A model generated the notes under the pieces. It was not told the DNA's origin, did not search any database, and saw only the letters and a list, made by a program, of their open reading frames with translations. From NCBI GenBank assembly GCA_002633005.1, contig NMRA01000020.1, forward strand, positions 271,621-335,620: a stretch of 64,000 nt of DNA, in the 5' to 3' direction. The position numbers and the translations under genes were made by a program. This document shows, one piece after another, positions 23,065 to 35,900 of this stretch; within the stretch, counting starts at the first letter, position 1, and the number at the start of each line of letters is the position of its first letter. Source of the stretch: Phoronis australis. Taxonomy: Eukaryota > Phoronida > Phoronidae.

Positions 23065-23824
23065 CGTACGCATTGTTATACGGAGTGACGTACGTTTTGT
23101 GTTTCAAATTGCCAAGAGTGTTGTCATACAAATTGGTATATGTATCGCCATACAAAGATTCACCTGTGTATTTTCATAAAATGCGTGTTTGTGTTTTTAC
23201 GACGAAAATGAAATCTAGTGTTAAAATGACGTGTTTTTGTATAAAAATGAATGAATTAGTATGGATTTTTTATTCTTGCATTATTGTTATAGTGCAGTTA
23301 GTCTTCAGATAAAAGTATGTATTCACTCAAACAACTAATTTCATTTTTATTTAATTCGCGCCTCTCATCCTTCGTAAGTCTTTTTAAAGGTGTTTTATAC
23401 CCACCTTATGTTAAAACTCAAATTTTGTTTAGATCCCTTGTCGTTAGAAGCTCGGTTTTAGCTGTTCCTTGTTATTCACACTATATTAATAGCTGAGCTT
23501 TTGCAAGAACTGGACTTGATATTACTGGAGACTATGCGGTACGCCGCACATATTGTCAGTCAACACATGACCAACTTATCTAGCCTCGTTTTCAACATTA
23601 AGTCACGTGAGTTCTTCTTAATGCCAGAAAACACTACTAAAAACAAGATATGGGACCAGAATATTCAGTCAACATAAGTTTCGACATATTGGGAGGGTTT
23701 ATAACGCAGTACGTTGTGATTTATAGCTCATTTAACGTGCAGTCATAGAACAAGCATTGTCACAGGGTAACAAAGTCTCCACCGCCTCGTGATGTATGCA
23801 TTTTAGGAGATTATTTTCTGTCAT

Positions 23825-23830
23825 AATAAA
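23825..23830 (+). terminator. Candidate polyadenylation signal AATAAA
   Basis: An exact AATAAA, about 760 bp after the transporter stop codon on the coding strand. It is a candidate 3' end; no transcript data are available to confirm it. Confidence 0.3.
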
Positions 23831-23963
23831 TTTCTTGGGGGTAATTTTGAGATAACGCACGGAGTTGCGCCACCTAAAAAAGCGCCCACCTCATAATTTC
23901 AGCCAAGGCATCGTGTTTTTTCTAAAAATTTCACAAAGAGATATAATACCTTTATTAACCTAC

Positions 23964-23994
23964 GCAATGCAATGCAATGCAATGCAATGCAATA
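23964..23994 (+). repeat. (AATGC)n microsatellite
   Basis: Six near-perfect tandem copies of the pentamer ATGCA/GCAAT, ending CAATACAG. Confidence 0.9.
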
Positions 23995-25719
23995 CAGGTA
24001 AGCAACAGAAAATACAAAATAATTATTATTTACTGTTCATAACATGGGACATCCTTGGAAGGCTGACAAATGGAATTCCATAAATAGATAAACTTGACGT
24101 CCCAGTAAAAGTAAATTGGTGTTACATATCTGCACTCCACAGAACACGACACGCAAATTGCCAATGTACAAATGATCACTGCGTGTGCGTGCGCGTGTGC
24201 CCGTATGCTTGCGTGCGTGCATGTGTGAAAAAAATCTGGGTTATATTGGAATTTGTATACATCTTGGACGTAGTTGCAGGCGAAACAGCTTGAGTTATTG
24301 CATAGTGACCAAGTATCTAAAACTTTGTTTCTGTTTTATCTTAAAAGTCCAGCGAGTGGGTGCCGGGTTTATCTTATCTAGAACTGAAGAAGGTATTTTA
24401 TTTTCACTGATGAACCTAGGAATGTGAAAACTTTAAAATTGGGTTGCTGTGCATTGCTTCGTAAAATGGAGTGAGGTGCGTAAGAGTAATGTTTAGGGCC
24501 CAAACTAACCACGAAGGAAATATCGGAGTGACAGAATAACGTTCTCAAGAGGCTGTCATTATATTCGTACTCTCGCGCCATCTATTATCCGCAACAATAG
24601 CTTAAACAAGATTTGACTTACCGTCACGATTTGCCAAGAGATACATTTCATGTAAAAGATGCGCTGGCAGTGCTCGGAAAGACCATAGAGGATGGTTTAC
24701 CCATTCAAACGATGCATCATTTAAAAAAAAATTTAGTTGTCTGGAGGGCCGTAGGTACAGTCAAGTAACTGGAAGCTGAGCTGTGTACCTCAAGTGAACT
24801 ACGGCTGTGAGACTTCAGCTCACGCCAACTGAAGGTGTAAAAATACAAATTGGATGAACTAGGCTCGCCGCTTGTCAGCTCAGCTAACATTCGCTTGGGA
24901 TAGGAAGTTCAGCTCGAACCTATCTGTCCGCAGTGGTCATGTCGAGATTCATTTTCAATAAAGCTCCATTCGGGGACAAATTCATTTTATTAGTGTCATG
25001 CTTTTTAAGGTATATTTTAAAAGGGTGAGTTTCCGGGGGACCCTGAAATACTGCATTTGTGGGTGTTTCAAAACCTTGTTAAAACACGGTTAACACAGTT
25101 TCTTGTGGTCGCTGAAAACAAATGATAAACAGGATGTCCCAAACAAAGGCCTACTCACTCTTCAGTAAAACGCCGAGAGTTCAAATTCAGTTCCCATGGA
25201 TTAGACTCTGCACCCGTGACTACTCTACGGATACACCTTGATTTGAACGTGGGTGCGTGAGCCATCACGTGCTCTACATCTGATATATGGGATTAAGAAG
25301 CGCCTCAATTTCGTAGGACGACATTTTATTGCGTAATACTACGGGAAAGTAAAAAAAAACATCATGGGAGTGCAAACGCAATTAATCTTCCCCAAGTCAA
25401 TGAGCAATGCGTTTAATTTGATTCAAGGTCTTTTTGATCTCCTGTTTGTGAATTCAATGAGGCAGGGGACATAAAAACTCGTAAACACACCTTTAAATAG
25501 ACCACGGCGAATCTACTTCTTGGGATGTTAACGTGCGAGTTATTCACTTTGAGTATTGCAAGAATTCCAAGAAGAAATCGCCAGATTCACTATATTTAAA
25601 ACACAGACAAAATGTTCATTCTAATGCAGCTTTCAAATTCTCTGCCTCTAACACTATGTATGCGCTCCAAAAATCGGACTCGGACTGGCTGCTGCAAGAA
25701 ATCGCCATTGTTTTTTACA

Positions 25720-25925
25720 TCAAAGGTCAAAGTTTCCATCTTCCATATGAAAGAAATGTGCTTTGTCTATGTCTTGCCTACCAAATAAGCAGAGGTGCAT
25801 TGCTATGTGGGAGAAAAGTTGAAGAAGTGACGAGCATTTAACAGATTGTTTTTTGAAATTTGAAACTAAAGGAAAAATGTTTTGACATCAACAGAATTTA
25901 AAACCTTTACCAATAAACCGCGAAA
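25720..25925 (+). repeat. Dispersed repeat, copy 2
   Basis: Plus-sense homologue of 18660-18845. The short ORF spanning it at 25533-25841 is therefore treated as repeat-derived, not a gene. Confidence 0.65.
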
Positions 25926-27314
25926 ATACCTGGGCCTAGTTGTATAAAAGTTATACGCTGCATAGCAACAATGACGTCGCCTTATCACGCGCCACGTTGT
26001 TATTGTTGAACAATGCACTGACGCCATGCAACAATCAAACTTATTCAGCGGATAATTTTGAAGTTTTGTGCAGTTTGTCTTCTGTTTCATTGGCAGAAAA
26101 CCACTTTAATAATGTAATTTAGTCTCTTTTTCATGTTCTTTGCCACCTTAAACCAATGACCTTGTTCAATGAACACTGCATGTGTTTCCATTCGAATTGT
26201 GGGTACATTTTGGGACGCCCTGTAGAACTGACCGAATTAAATCAATATCTTTCACTGGCAGATAGTAAAAATCATCTGGCGTACTTTGCTATTTGTGTAT
26301 CAGACGATAAGATATTATACTAACCTCAGTCCTTAACTAAGCTCACTTAAGCATCATGAATTCTTTTATGATTGGTTTGCCGCTTCTAATTGTCAAAAAA
26401 ATTTCTATGAGTCAGTTGATTTTCGTAGATGCATAAACATGTAATTCAGAAACCAACGAATTCATTTGTTTATGAAACAGAGTATTGCAAGAAATCCCGG
26501 GAAGCACACTGTGGTGGGGCAACCGGGGAACATGGGAAGCGGCGGGGCACGCTGTTTGGGGGTCTTCCTAAAGTTTTCCGTATCTATTCGTGTTGACGTG
26601 TATTTTGGTTCACTCTATAGATATAACTTTCTAACTCCAAAAACCTCTGAAACCTTTGTATACGTTTGTCAATGCATGTGCATTGCTTTGAGCACCTTCA
26701 TCCCATCCACTGTGTACACGGTCATAAAAAACCTGCTCGACATGTGCCAGTTTCTTGCAAACAACTCGTGGTAATGATCCTCAAAAGAAATACTGTTCTG
26801 GTGATGTTTTGGGAAAGCACCGACCAAAGTTTTAGAGTAGGCCTAAATTACTAAGTTTTTATATTACTTATATTTTGTTTTTGTTGACCCCTTCCACTGA
26901 TTGCGAACACAAGCACATGTAACTCAAGTTAGAGGTATCGACAAAATCTTGGGCAACATTTATAGTAAAAATATAATATATCCAGATGCCATAAAATTTC
27001 AACCCGACTTTCATTGCCGTGGATCCAGCGTGTTTTCGTCCACAGTCTGAATTCTTGCGAAGGTAGCTGACGCTATTTTCCATGAGATAAATAATGTCAA
27101 AAGGAGGCGATTTGGAAAACTTTAAAGTTGTAAAACTGCTAACAATTCATGTGGTGTTTTTTGATAGGAGTCAAGCATGGTCACTGAATGATTTAATTTT
27201 CGTCAGTTTTAATTAAAGTCGCCTCACCGAGCGAAAACCAGGTCACATTCCTTAGAGAGATACTACGTCTGAGGACGCTGCTGTGCCAAATAAAAACGTG
27301 CATTTACTACAAGA

Positions 27315-27475
27315 CAAGGGCCCATTCCAAGAAAATTGTCTGATCTAAGACAGAGCTTTAACTTAAATCAGTTTTAAGATAAAACTTAAATTCGTCTGAA
27401 GTCTGTTCCAAGAATGATGCCAAGTTTGACATAAGTTTTTGACTTAAAATTTGTCTTAAATTTTACTTAACTTAC
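27315..27475. repeat. AT-rich palindromic repeat related to 5200-5373
   Basis: Shares the AAGTTTGACATAAGTTTTTGA, TTTAAGATAAAA and TGTTCCAAGA words. Alternating TTAAGT/ACTTAA motifs give it an internally palindromic character. Confidence 0.4.
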
Positions 27476-29961
27476 CGTATGTGAAAGGTTAAAAAGTATG
27501 GAGGTTGGTTCAAATCGTAGACTTAAGTAAAAAAGAACTTAGTGTGGTTTCTGAGAACAAGCCAGAAAACGACACTGAGTGTTTTCGCAAGAAAGCTTCC
27601 AAACGTTGAATTCAAGCCAAGATGATTTTGTGTCCAGCACAATGTTAACAACCAAGCGATCTAGCTAATAAGTTTGTTTACCGACTAGAAATCAATTCTA
27701 GTTATTTTACTGTGAAACGTGTCGTCTGCCGTCCAGCCGATATTTGGCAACAGCGATGATGTTTGTTGAGTGGACACGGAGTGTACAGGTTACGATCTAC
27801 GGAAACCTTCACGTCAGCTGATACACCAAGGCTACCTTAGATGTGTTGTCTTATTTTTGTGAAATGTTGCCCTCTCCGTATACATGCACTTGAGTACAGC
27901 CTATTATCTCAGCGCGATAACCCCTCGAGAGCCAAGGTTAAAAAACATGTTTGAAATGAGGAACCTGCAATGAAATTTCGATTAATGTTTTTACTTATTC
28001 TGCCTAACATAGGGTAAGTAATATTTTTCTACTGGAATTTTGCTTCAGCTGTCTAAAATTGGCGTTATCACCTACCAAAATTTATCCGAAAAGTTGGTGG
28101 AAATTATTGCCACCTTAACTTTACAGTATTAGCGAGAAAAATAATTCTGCAAAAATCAGCGCTACTGCGGAGTCGAACTCACTAGCTCTGCAGAAACAGC
28201 CCGACTCCGAGCCAAATCCCACGCGTAAAACGGCAGAGTATTTTAAGCGTATTTTAATGGTAAAGTCACCGGACTCGATTTCAACGAATGTGTGACTGAC
28301 AACGGTAAGAATTTGCAATTTGTAATAAAATCACAAAAACACAACGGAATTAGTTGTTTTATAGCTCTAGTCAAAACTAATGACTTCCAGAAGTCTATCC
28401 CATGCACTACAATTCCAAATTAATGCATTTTTCAACCGATAATGTCTCTTTAAGTGACCCAAACGCCTCGTCAGCTGCCATGTTTACATTTTTTTACCTC
28501 ATGCGTATTCACTTGATCTGATTGAAAATGCTTTAGGTGAGCATAAACTATAGTAGCTGTCTATGACCTATGGCGTGACAACAAACAACAACAATGAAAA
28601 TGATTCAAAAATTTTATGCAATGACCTCATATTACAACAATAACGTTACATTTCTATCATACACAAAAGCAGCGACAAGACTAGCAGTAGAACAAACATT
28701 TTCCAAACACCCCCCCTGGCGCCCGTTTCATGAAGCTTTTCTTCAGTCACAAGTTATTTGCTTGTATGGATGGCGTCAACAGCTTTATTCATTGAATACA
28801 ACCCGACACCTGGTGGCGAAATGCTGGTTTCTATGAAGGACAAGAATAGAGAAATGGACCCAGGAATGGCACTTCTAACATTGCCACAATTTTTGTTTCA
28901 AACACTCATCCATTCGTTCAATAAAAAGGAAAACAAAGGAATAGCTTTCAGAAATCCTGAAAAAAATTTGCACATGGGCTATATGCAGCTCAGCATAGCC
29001 ACCTAAAAGATATTGGCATAATCCTTCAGTACAAACTAACATACGATATCGACAAATGCTGCTATAAAAACATAACAATGGTAATATTACCTCATTGCAT
29101 ACTAATGCATGAGTTCCACAAAAGCTAAATAAATTGCTTTACATAAAGAAGAATACAAAAACGTGCAAGATTATGGTTTCACTCGACTCCGCTGGTCTTA
29201 TCTATCAACAAACAGACCTCTAGGCTGATCATGACGCCCCCTAGCGGTGGAACACACATAAGTAACTATATCATATACAGAATACACACACTTACAGGCA
29301 GACATTGACAATTATGGAAAAACTCCAGATTAACAGATTGCATAGAATATGATATCACAAAAATCAGCCAAGATTTCAATTTTATTCAAATACAAAGAAT
29401 AATGTTCAAACAAGACACTGAATTTACAACTGCCAGATGAAAACGGGTTTACTCATGGTGTGAAAGGAAACACTGTATCAGGAAATAAGTGGCTTTCGTG
29501 AAGCAACATGCAATGGTCACGTGCAAACAACACCTGCAGCTGTCCGGTGCCACTTAACGACTCGTTCGACTTGTTCGTTGACAAGGTGACACATTCCCAA
29601 CTTTGTAAGAACACGATTCGGAGTAAATGTCAGACATAATTAAAGGCATGTTACAAAATTACAAACTTATTCCCATGAAAAGTGGTGCACAATAGAAGGC
29701 ATGTGTGCCGTGCCTACTGTCGCCACTGCTTGATTACAATTACAAGCCCCCCACATTGATAACCATCAGATATGTAAACATGAGTGTAATATGTAAATGG
29801 GTTTTCATGGATGATATGTAACACCAGTAAACATCATTTAAAGCAGCTACAAATCAGACTTCTGTCATAACACCTTACAATCGAGTCTCCTAAGCATTAA
29901 ATAGTTCCCTACCATCAAATAGTTCATTACTCAATTTAGAAGCGATTTGTGGGCTTGGGGG

Positions 29962-30064
29962 CAATAGTCAGATATAACGTGCCAGGAGAACCAGTTTGAC
30001 GCCCTTTGTTCAAAGGAGAAAACTGGTTCTTAAAATTCAGGCACATTATATCTGACCATTACCG
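29962..30064. mobile_element. About 100-bp hairpin MITE with ATAGTCAGATATAACGTGC end
   Basis: ATAGTCAGATATAACGTGCC on the left pairs with GGCACATTATATCTGACCAT on the right. AGAACCAGTTT pairs with AAACTGGTTCT inside, and CTTTG-TT-CAAAG closes the loop. It lies in the probable 3' UTR or flank of the Ig receptor. A relative sharing its left end is at 36355-36432. Confidence 0.75.
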
Positions 30065-30083
30065 GTTTGGAAACTGGTAGATC

Positions 30084-30090
30084 TTTATTG
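30084..30090 (-). terminator. Candidate polyadenylation signal of the Ig receptor
   Basis: Minus-strand AATAAA about 2.9 kb downstream of the receptor stop. Other AATAAA/ATTAAA hits lie nearby, so this is one possibility only. Confidence 0.2.
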
Positions 30091-30898
30091 CTGAGTCCAG
30101 GCTCAAGAAGTCGGCTTGACCCCAAAGGTCATTCTACACACCAACCATGGCCTCAAGCAGTGATGTGCTCTCAGAGCTTCCCAAGTCTTCCAACCTTAGT
30201 TAGGAACAAATTGTGACCCATTTAAGTCTTAAGGATTAGTGGTCAGCGTTAAATGTTATCTTTCTGACACAAGAAGGGACCAATCATAGCAGCTTTAGGA
30301 ATAGAAAAATGCTACGACATTTAAATCTACATTTATATCATGGATGGGCTCTGCTAAAGTGAAAAATCAGGTTATTGGTGTAATGGGCCCGGCCTTGGGC
30401 CTAAACACACCTGATGTACCGCTAAACACAATTGATGTACTGCAAAAGGCATCAGGCCACCTGCACTCTTTTTTACTAAAGCAAATGAATAGGAAAATAA
30501 ATGAATCTTATTCAACTTTGAAAGCTGACGATATAAATACCACCATTACATTGGCCTCGGTGTTTAAAGATAAATTCTACGTCCAGAGTGGAGTGATTAC
30601 CAAATAGTTCTCAACTCATTTGAATTCCCAAGGTAAGACTGGCTTTTCATCCTTAACAAAATCTCACAGGAAGTTGAAAAGTAAATACCAAATGCAACTA
30701 GAATTCTCTCAAAACAAAGTAAGCCACAAAGCTATACTCAGATATCCACATATTGTCAACTTACAACAACAAAAGCTCACGTTTTCTCAACATTTTATGT
30801 GAGAAAACAATTCATGAGCAACTCTTAAGATATTCCTCGTAAAAAAACCTAACACTTTTACATTAATTGTCTAAATTCTAGCAAAACAATCCCCAGTC

Positions 30899-30988
30899 AA
30901 ACATTACAAAGTGCACGTGACCACAATAAAATTTTACGAAGTGCATGTGACCCAAGTCAAATAATACAAAGTGCATGTGATCCTGCTC
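30899..30988. repeat. Three tandem 30-bp repeats (TAC.AAGTGCATGTGA)
   Basis: The core TACAAAGTGCACGTGACC, TACGAAGTGCATGTGACC, TACAAAGTGCATGTGATC begins at 30905, 30935 and 30965, exactly 30 bp apart. Confidence 0.85.
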
Positions 30989-32955
30989 CCTATACTGACA
31001 AAATTCTATTCATCTGCTAAGTAGAACCAACTACAAATAATCCCACAGTATAAATACATTATTTGAAAATCTTAAATATTGTGAAATTAATAAACAAGGT
31101 TCTCATTTTCAGAAAAACCTCAATTCAAACAACCAAAAGCTTAAATATCAATAAATTACACCTGTCCATCTATTTAGTGATTTTAAGTTCGACATTTACC
31201 TATCCCTATCAATCATATTTAGCATCAACTTTTTCTAAAACTTTGCTTCATATTTCCAACATGAGCTCCAGCTTCCAGTCTCATGATTTTCATTGATAGC
31301 ACCTGAAGATATCTATGTAATAAATATTGGGAAATTGGTTAGGCAAAAATAGCATAACTGGTTCTGGTCTGTTTTTCTTCAAAATTCAAGCAGTGATGCC
31401 ATATTTTTAGAATTTTTGAAAACTAAGGAAATTCACCAAATGCCAGATAAAATAGTTCCAAATCCATCTTTTCTTCTTTTAACCAGTGTCACCTAACACA
31501 AGATTTGAAGCCCAAGCTCTAACTAAGTCGGGCGCAGACCAGAATCTATTCTATTTTTAGCCTTGCATGTCACAACATAAATATTCAGGCACTCGGAGGA
31601 AATAGAGCTGCAAAAATGCAATGTGGCTGGCTGCAGTTAAACAGCGCAATAGTGCAAACTCTGTAACAACGGAGTGTGTGGAAAACTAAACCAAAAAAGA
31701 GACACGAACCAAGTGGCCAACATCACTTCCTAGTTCGAGAACCCATGTTTCCAAAAATTTCTTCTCTAGATTGTGCACTTATACAATTCAATGATGAGTA
31801 CAAAAGATAACATAAAGTATTGTGTTATGTTCTCCAGGTTATTTCTAATTCCAGGGATGAATTACATCCATGAAAGAAAGTCGCAAAGCTCTTGCAGCAA
31901 GACATCTTCACTTACGTAACGGAAACAATGGATTTCATTCCATAACTCAAAATTCCGACCACACCAACAAATCACTTCAACTAACGTCATTTTGCTATCA
32001 TGGTACATCAGCAATTTCTCAAGCATACTGACAAAACACTAATCTTTCACTTGCATGACTGTACGATCTTGCTTTTTTCTTGAGTTTCTCGCTTACTTGC
32101 ACAAGAGCACCTAAGTCATCTCCATGAGACATCGCATTCTAGAAACATTATAATGTAAATGAATAATATACAAAATCATCTTTTGTAAGATATGCTGCAA
32201 TAGTTTTCTCAACACCACCAACACAACCAAAGAAAAACTTTAAAACCAAAATCATTCGTAGAAGATGAAATGAAATTTTTAGTAATTCACCTGTTTAGTA
32301 CATGATATGGTGGGCGAGTAAATTTTACTTTGTCCAGTTCCTCAACAAAAACAAAGAAAAGAAAACTACAGCCTACAATCAGCTTGGTTCGTAAAGCGTG
32401 GACGTCATAAAAGATTGTTTGGTAAAGTTTCCAATACTTCCTGCACACTAATTAGCCTTTGAAAAATGACAAGACAACCATTTTTATGTAAACATAAGAA
32501 TTACCATAAAAAAACGACAAATCCAACACATCAAGGTAAAAAGTTCAAAAATGCACAAGACATTGCTGATACCATGTTCTGCATGAACACAACCTTGGGT
32601 ACCAACGTCTACCTCAAGAGGGCGAGTAACTAGAATGACCAGCTACCATGTTGACCAACTTCCACAATGACCTATTTCAACCGTGACCTAGAAAAAATCT
32701 TAAAAACAAGGTGGAATCTTAAGGTTACACACCCTGTTGTTTTAAATACATTATAATCCCCTTCCAATAAATTGCTTCAAAATTAAAGAAATTGCATCGT
32801 CCAATTTACACCCTATTTAAGTATCACGACATAAAGAATTCCCATGGCAATATCACACAACCCTATGTAGGTTAAAGAGCCTAGGCTGGTTAGCTGTGCT
32901 GGTTTTTTAAAATGGAAGAATGTATAAGACAATCTCGATCGCGTTACACGCCAAC

Positions 32956-35900
32956 TCATAACAGGACGTTCAAATGTTTTTGTTTCGGCTTCACATCTTC
33001 TTCTTCTTCGTCCGAATGACATCCTCCGTACTCGTCATGCAGCGTAGTGTTCACAGTACAATCCAACCTGTGTCCATCTTCCTCGTACTCCGGAGGCGGC
33101 GGCGAATCAGATCGATTCATTATCCGCATTTCCTCGTCGCCTTTCTTCGTCCCAATGTCGTTGGTGGGACTGGAACGTCGCCTGCGACTCTTTCGTCTAC
33201 GGCACAGAACCACGCACACAATGACAGCTACAAAAATGCCGAGAGCGAACGCCCCGCTGATCAAGCCAATACACATGGGTTGACCGAGACAGCCGATTGC
33301 AGCCTCTGATACTGTAATGAAATAGATGCAGGGAATAATGAGTTAAAAACTATGCCCATTTTTTATTGACACTCTGTGGTCATTTAAGTTATGTTATCAA
33401 CAAGAAAATCTTTTTCCTGAGATTCGCCTGAACACGGAATTGGAACCTGAAACTCTTGCGTCATAGCTAATCACTCTGGTGGCGGAGCTAAAATACACTC
33501 AATATACATCAGAGCAGTGTAAGCGTAATAATGTGACCTTGATTAAAGCCATTGTTTGGCAGGCAACGGCAGGCATTAGTGATCTGTTATAAAATAACAA
33601 AAAGATAAACTGATTTTACAGTGTCGTAGCTCCCGTTAAAACTAATCACTTAACAAAAAAGCTTATCTCATTCAACAATCCCCAAAATGTGTTTGTCAAC
33701 CATAAAACAATAATGTTGTTAAAACAAACCAAATTCTAATTATAAGGTACAGTTCAACTACATGAGACCTATCTATTTTTTCATCTTCTTAAGACCAAGA
33801 CGCAGTATCGTAGCCAAAACTGAAGAGAGATATTACAAGCGTTGTGTAATAGACAAAAATCACACTTCTAATCCCTTTCTCATTTCTATAGTAACCTTTT
33901 GATAGAAACCCTTAGCAATTGCTTGAACACAAATGTAAAGCTAGGCATCATGCCAAGAACAACAAACACACATGATTTAACGACTTGCCACAATTTCACA
34001 GATTCAACTTCAAGACAAGACCACTGATGGTAATTTGGCGTTCACACGAGATATTTTTAGACGCACACACTGCTGTGTTCACATGAAGGTTGTTCTACAG
34101 TCCAAGCAGTCATATAACTTCTTCCATCACAACTACTACTCCTAATACTCTTACAGTGACACCTGGAACTCCTTAAGTATTTCCCTACCCTCAAATTATG
34201 TCTGTGAGGTGTTTCATACATGTGCATGTAAGTACTTCAATCACTACAGCTAAGGGATTTCGATTAAGAGACGGGTAAAATCATGGCTGCTCAAAAGTCG
34301 TACGTGAAGGTCTTGCTCAGTCTTTAGGCTGCCTTCTTATGTATTGCTAATCCTGTTGTCACAGGGGAATCCCCGCACATTTGACGTTACTCCCCATTTT
34401 GACTATCACACGACCTGCTGTAATAATCGAAGCTCATATGTGCAGATATGAAACACCTCCGAGTGATAATTTGAGGCTACGAAAATTCCCAAGTATTGCA
34501 GATGTTACAGCTACTTACTACTCGGAGAATAGATGGCGCTGACGTGTGGCTTGACAGAGACAGAATCAGCGAGGGGGTTGCCTGATATCTGGCAGTGATA
34601 TGTATGTTCTCCCGTCAGCCCTCCTGCTGTGAGAGTGAGGCGCAATGTGGCAGTATAGGAGCATGTCTTGTTGTTCATCTTCTGCACAACAGGGTGCAGC
34701 ACCTCATAGCTACTGGTGTTTCGGACAGTGACTGAAGGCTCGCCGTCCTAGAAAGAAAAATGTAAGAAAATGAGATTTAAAGTCAATAAACCATCGAACA
34801 TTACATCGTTTAAAAAATTCAAAATTTGTTAAATACACAGCAGAGGTGTCTATTTTATTTCTTAATTATTGGACACTCGCTTAAACTCCCAGTATATTTT
34901 GTAAATTGTCCAAAGAGCAAGAATGGAGCTGACAACCAAGAGACAATACGATGATGTATAAAGGTAGGCATGAACTATGGCCAAAAAGAGAGATACTCTG
35001 GGAACAGAGCCAGTGTGCCACAGTGAATAAATCATGCATCCTTAATGGCCAGTTGTCGAATTTCAAGTTTTCAAAGTAGGCACCTTGATTAACATGATGC
35101 ATCATGTTGCCAGAAAAGTATTTGAAATAACTAGTAATAATAACTTGTAATTAATACCACCCACAACATCAATGTTAATGTCACCCACAATGCATAGAGA
35201 CCCTAGTTTTACACGATATCGGAAACAAATGAAATTCACACAATCCTACTTATTGCAAGAAATTTTGAGCAAAAATTAAATATTTCAGTAGAAGATACTA
35301 TAATTATAATATTCCTAAGTTAAAATTGCAATCCCCATATCATTTTTATGCTATTTATCACTTTGATGTAATAAAACAGAATTTGCTAAATTCACAAAAT
35401 GGAATTTTATGCTTGCTAAAACACATTTTTCTGTTTTTGAAAACGGAAAACCAGGGTCTCTAAATGCAGTAAGTAAAATTCCAATATATAAAAGTTCCGT
35501 TTTCTAAAACATTGAAGGCACAGACAGCAATAACTAGGAAATTCCAAAATGACCAACACTTATTCGCTAGCATATATCAAGTCTGCCAATGTGAATCTTA
35601 GCACATGTGATATCAAGCAATTCTATGATATTCATAGCATAAAATCACTAACCTGCTGCATCAAGAAAACAACAATATAATACATACACTGTAATCAAAA
35701 ATAGATATGTTCAACTATGGCAATGTTTAGGGCTTAATGTATGACATGCGTAGACAGATAACGTCACAAAACGAGCTCTTTTTCAGCAAATAGTTTTCAC
35801 AGAGACTAAATCCCCAGTCTTAAGTGATAAAAACAGCTAAGTACGCAAACATGTAAGTGATTTATCGGTGTGTGACTGCAATATAATCGTATTACTTAAT

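Larger units (their letters stand above)
23065..32955. other. Gene-poor region between the transporter and the Ig receptor
   Basis: Apart from 3' UTR sequence at either end and the repeats listed separately, I see no supported coding exon. The left part follows the transporter; the right part follows the receptor stop on the minus strand and should include its 3' UTR. A GC-rich patch at 26495-26575 behind a plausible acceptor stays open but has no donor or recognisable domain. Confidence 0.5.

Noticed and set aside
25533-25841. 102-codon plus-strand ORF
   Set aside because: Its 3' part is the dispersed repeat also found at 18660-18845.
30344-30607. 87-codon ORF with ATG (MGSAKVKNQVIGVMGPALGL...)
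   Set aside because: No domain, no splice context, and antisense to the presumed receptor 3' UTR. A chance ORF is likelier, though I cannot exclude a small gene.
32974-33309. Plus-strand ORFs of 78 and 111 codons
   Set aside because: They are the antisense of the membrane-span and cytoplasmic-tail exon, opened by its biased Arg/Glu/Asp codons.
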